DNA of 5,830 nucleotides from RUG11198 sp036342255 (lineage in GTDB: Bacteria; Bacillota_I; Bacilli_A; RF39; UBA660), in NCBI GenBank assembly GCA_036342255.1, contig JAZAUS010000044.1, positions 1-5,830 of the forward strand. Reading direction: 5' to 3'. Both the position numbers and the translations under genes were made by a program. The first letter of the stretch is position 1, and each line of letters begins with the position of its first letter. The notes beneath the pieces are model-generated. The model was not told where the DNA came from. It worked only from the letters and a program-made list of their open reading frames with translations, and did no database searches. Shown here piece after piece: positions 4,936-5,830 of the stretch.

Positions 4936-5830
4936 CTATTCTCCAATACCACATTGATGTGCTTTCATTTCCTTAATAGACATTACATCAGTATATCCAC
5001 AATTAACACATTTGCAATAGAAATTACCTATATTATTATAAATATATGCCTTTTTTTCTATTAGTATATTATCCATTTGATATGGAATAGGGTGACCTAT
5101 TGAATGTTTCTTAAATCTACTGTATTCCTTATGTTTAGTAATATAACCAGTTTCAAATTGAATATCAATATCATTATATTTTGTATAGTCAATTATTTCC
5201 ATAGAAATACCGTCTTTATTAATATTCTTTTCTCCAATATGAAAAGATTTTATATGTATATTTATATTTGGATGTTTTATATGACCGTCCTTAAAATGTA
5301 ACATCTTTTTATGTTTAACAACAACACCATCTTCAAATTTAACATCAATATCATTATAATTTCTATATTTAATAATTTCCATTTTTAAGCCATTAGAGGC
5401 GACAGTTGTTTCACCAATATGGGTTTCATTTATTTTTTGAAATGTTGTATAGTTAGGATTTTGAATTATTCCCTTAGTAAAAGCATTATATGTTCTATGT
5501 TTAACAATAGTGCCGTCTTCAAACTGAACATTTACATCATGATTTCCATTATATGCAATAAGAGTCATTTTTTGTCCATTTGAAGCAATAACTGACTGAC
5601 CAACATATTTTAATGCATAATCTTGATATAATCCATGTTCAGAACAACCTATATTACCTACTTTAAACTCTTTATAATATTTATTTTTGACTATTTCTCC
5701 AGTTTCAAATTGAACATCAATGTCTGTAGAACCCCTATATGCAATTATAGTCATTTTTAGACCATTACGAGCAATTATAGACTCCCCAGTTCTATCTATA
5801 TTTCGTTTATAAGGTATTTGTTTATTAGGA
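4936..5830 (-). CDS. Modular repeat protein A with C-terminal zinc-finger-like tail (5' end outside window)
   Basis: Function unknown. The 297 visible residues hold three complete internal modules (residues 13-64, 75-126 and 137-188, counted from the first whole codon at 5829), then a terminal module (197-250) and a Cys/His tail with Cys272, Cys274, Cys277, His291 and Cys293. The core motif is MTIIxYRNxxDIDVQFEDG, followed by a Y-x2-F-K-x-G stretch and usually a Pro-Asn end. The reading frame has no stop up to the window edge. The ATG at 5754 is the Met inside a module (MTII), not a start: 25 more residues precede it, including the first half of that module and a Pro-Asn that ends an earlier one. 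The gene is therefore truncated and its module number is a minimum. No signal peptide or membrane segment is visible, so a cytoplasmic location is inferred. It ends in TAG, one base before the start of protein B. Confidence 0.93.
   Translation of the reverse strand, partial: PNKQIPYKRNIDRTGESIIARNGLKMTIIAYRGSTDIDVQFETGEIVKNKYYKEFKVGNIGCSEHGLYQDYALKYVGQSVIASNGQKMTLIAYNGNHDVNVQFEDGTIVKHRTYNAFTKGIIQNPNYTTFQKINETHIGETTVASNGLKMEIIKYRNYNDIDVKFEDGVVVKHKKMLHFKDGHIKHPNINIHIKSFHIGEKNINKDGISMEIIDYTKYNDIDIQFETGYITKHKEYSRFKKHSIGHPIPYQMDNILIEKKAYIYNNIGNFYCKCVNCGYTDVMSIKEMKAHQCGIGE
4941..4945 (-). promoter_or_regulatory. Ribosome binding site deciding the start of protein B
   Basis: TGGAG, ending six bases before the ATG at 4934 and lying in the last codons of protein A. 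It favours this ATG over the GTG at 4952. Confidence 0.75.
5080..5793 (-). repeat. Coding tandem modules of protein A (3 internal + terminal)
   Basis: Modules at 5638-5793, 5452-5607 and 5266-5421, and the terminal one at 5080-5241. Each spans about 156-162 bases, with linkers of 8-10 codons. The first has FETG, otherwise typical of terminal modules, but it lacks the following Tyr and the HPxPY end. Confidence 0.9.

Noticed and set aside
870..5793. CRISPR-like array, because a short conserved sequence recurs at roughly 190-base spacing
   Set aside because: The recurring unit is a 156-base coding module within open frames, it varies at silent sites, and no 25-40 base exact repeat with similar-sized spacers exists.
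720..5830. TALE-like or PPR-like repeat arrays
   Set aside because: Module length (52 residues), strand-rich pattern and motifs do not match either family. Only the general idea of a modular binder remains, and it is unproven.
720..5830. Surface adhesin or cell-wall repeat protein
   Set aside because: B, D, E and F have no signal peptide, membrane segment or sorting motif, and they carry an intracellular-type Cys/His tail.

Overview
This is a very AT-rich window (lines I counted by eye run about 17-30% G+C). Every supported gene lies on the minus strand, packed end to end and reading from high to low coordinates. Start sites mostly carry good Shine-Dalgarno sequences, all Trp codons I checked are TGG, and the standard bacterial code fits. 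This points to a low-GC Firmicute (Clostridia or Bacilli type), or to a phage, prophage or plasmid of one. I see no phage structural gene, integrase, transposase or housekeeping gene, so the replicon type stays open. It looks like accessory DNA.

The core, from about 720 to 5830, is an operon of five paralogous modular proteins. Each is built from copies of one 52-residue module and ends in a diverged terminal module followed by a Cys/His zinc-finger-like tail. In transcription order they have at least 3 internal modules plus terminal (A, 4936-5830, cut by the window edge), 1 plus terminal (B, 4419-4934), 2 plus terminal (D, 3389-4096), 4 plus terminal (E, 2308-3396) and 7 plus terminal (F, 720-2318). 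That makes 22 modules in the window, 17 internal and 5 terminal. From memory, the module resembles the N-terminal repeat of unassigned proteins in gut Firmicutes and their phages. I know of no established function.

A small unrelated gene, C (4131-4400, 89 aa), sits between B and D. After F come a small single-pass membrane protein, G (228-719), a possible 15-codon open frame (184-231) and a short unknown gene, H (11-169). Positions 1-10 hold nothing I can assign beyond a possible ATG at 6-8.

The paralog junctions A/B, D/E and E/F, and also F/G, are abutted or overlapping. The ribosome binding site of each next gene lies in the last codons of the gene before it. This implies co-transcription and translational coupling, so the repeat proteins are probably made together and may work together. 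The promoter must lie beyond position 5830. No internal promoter or terminator is convincing.
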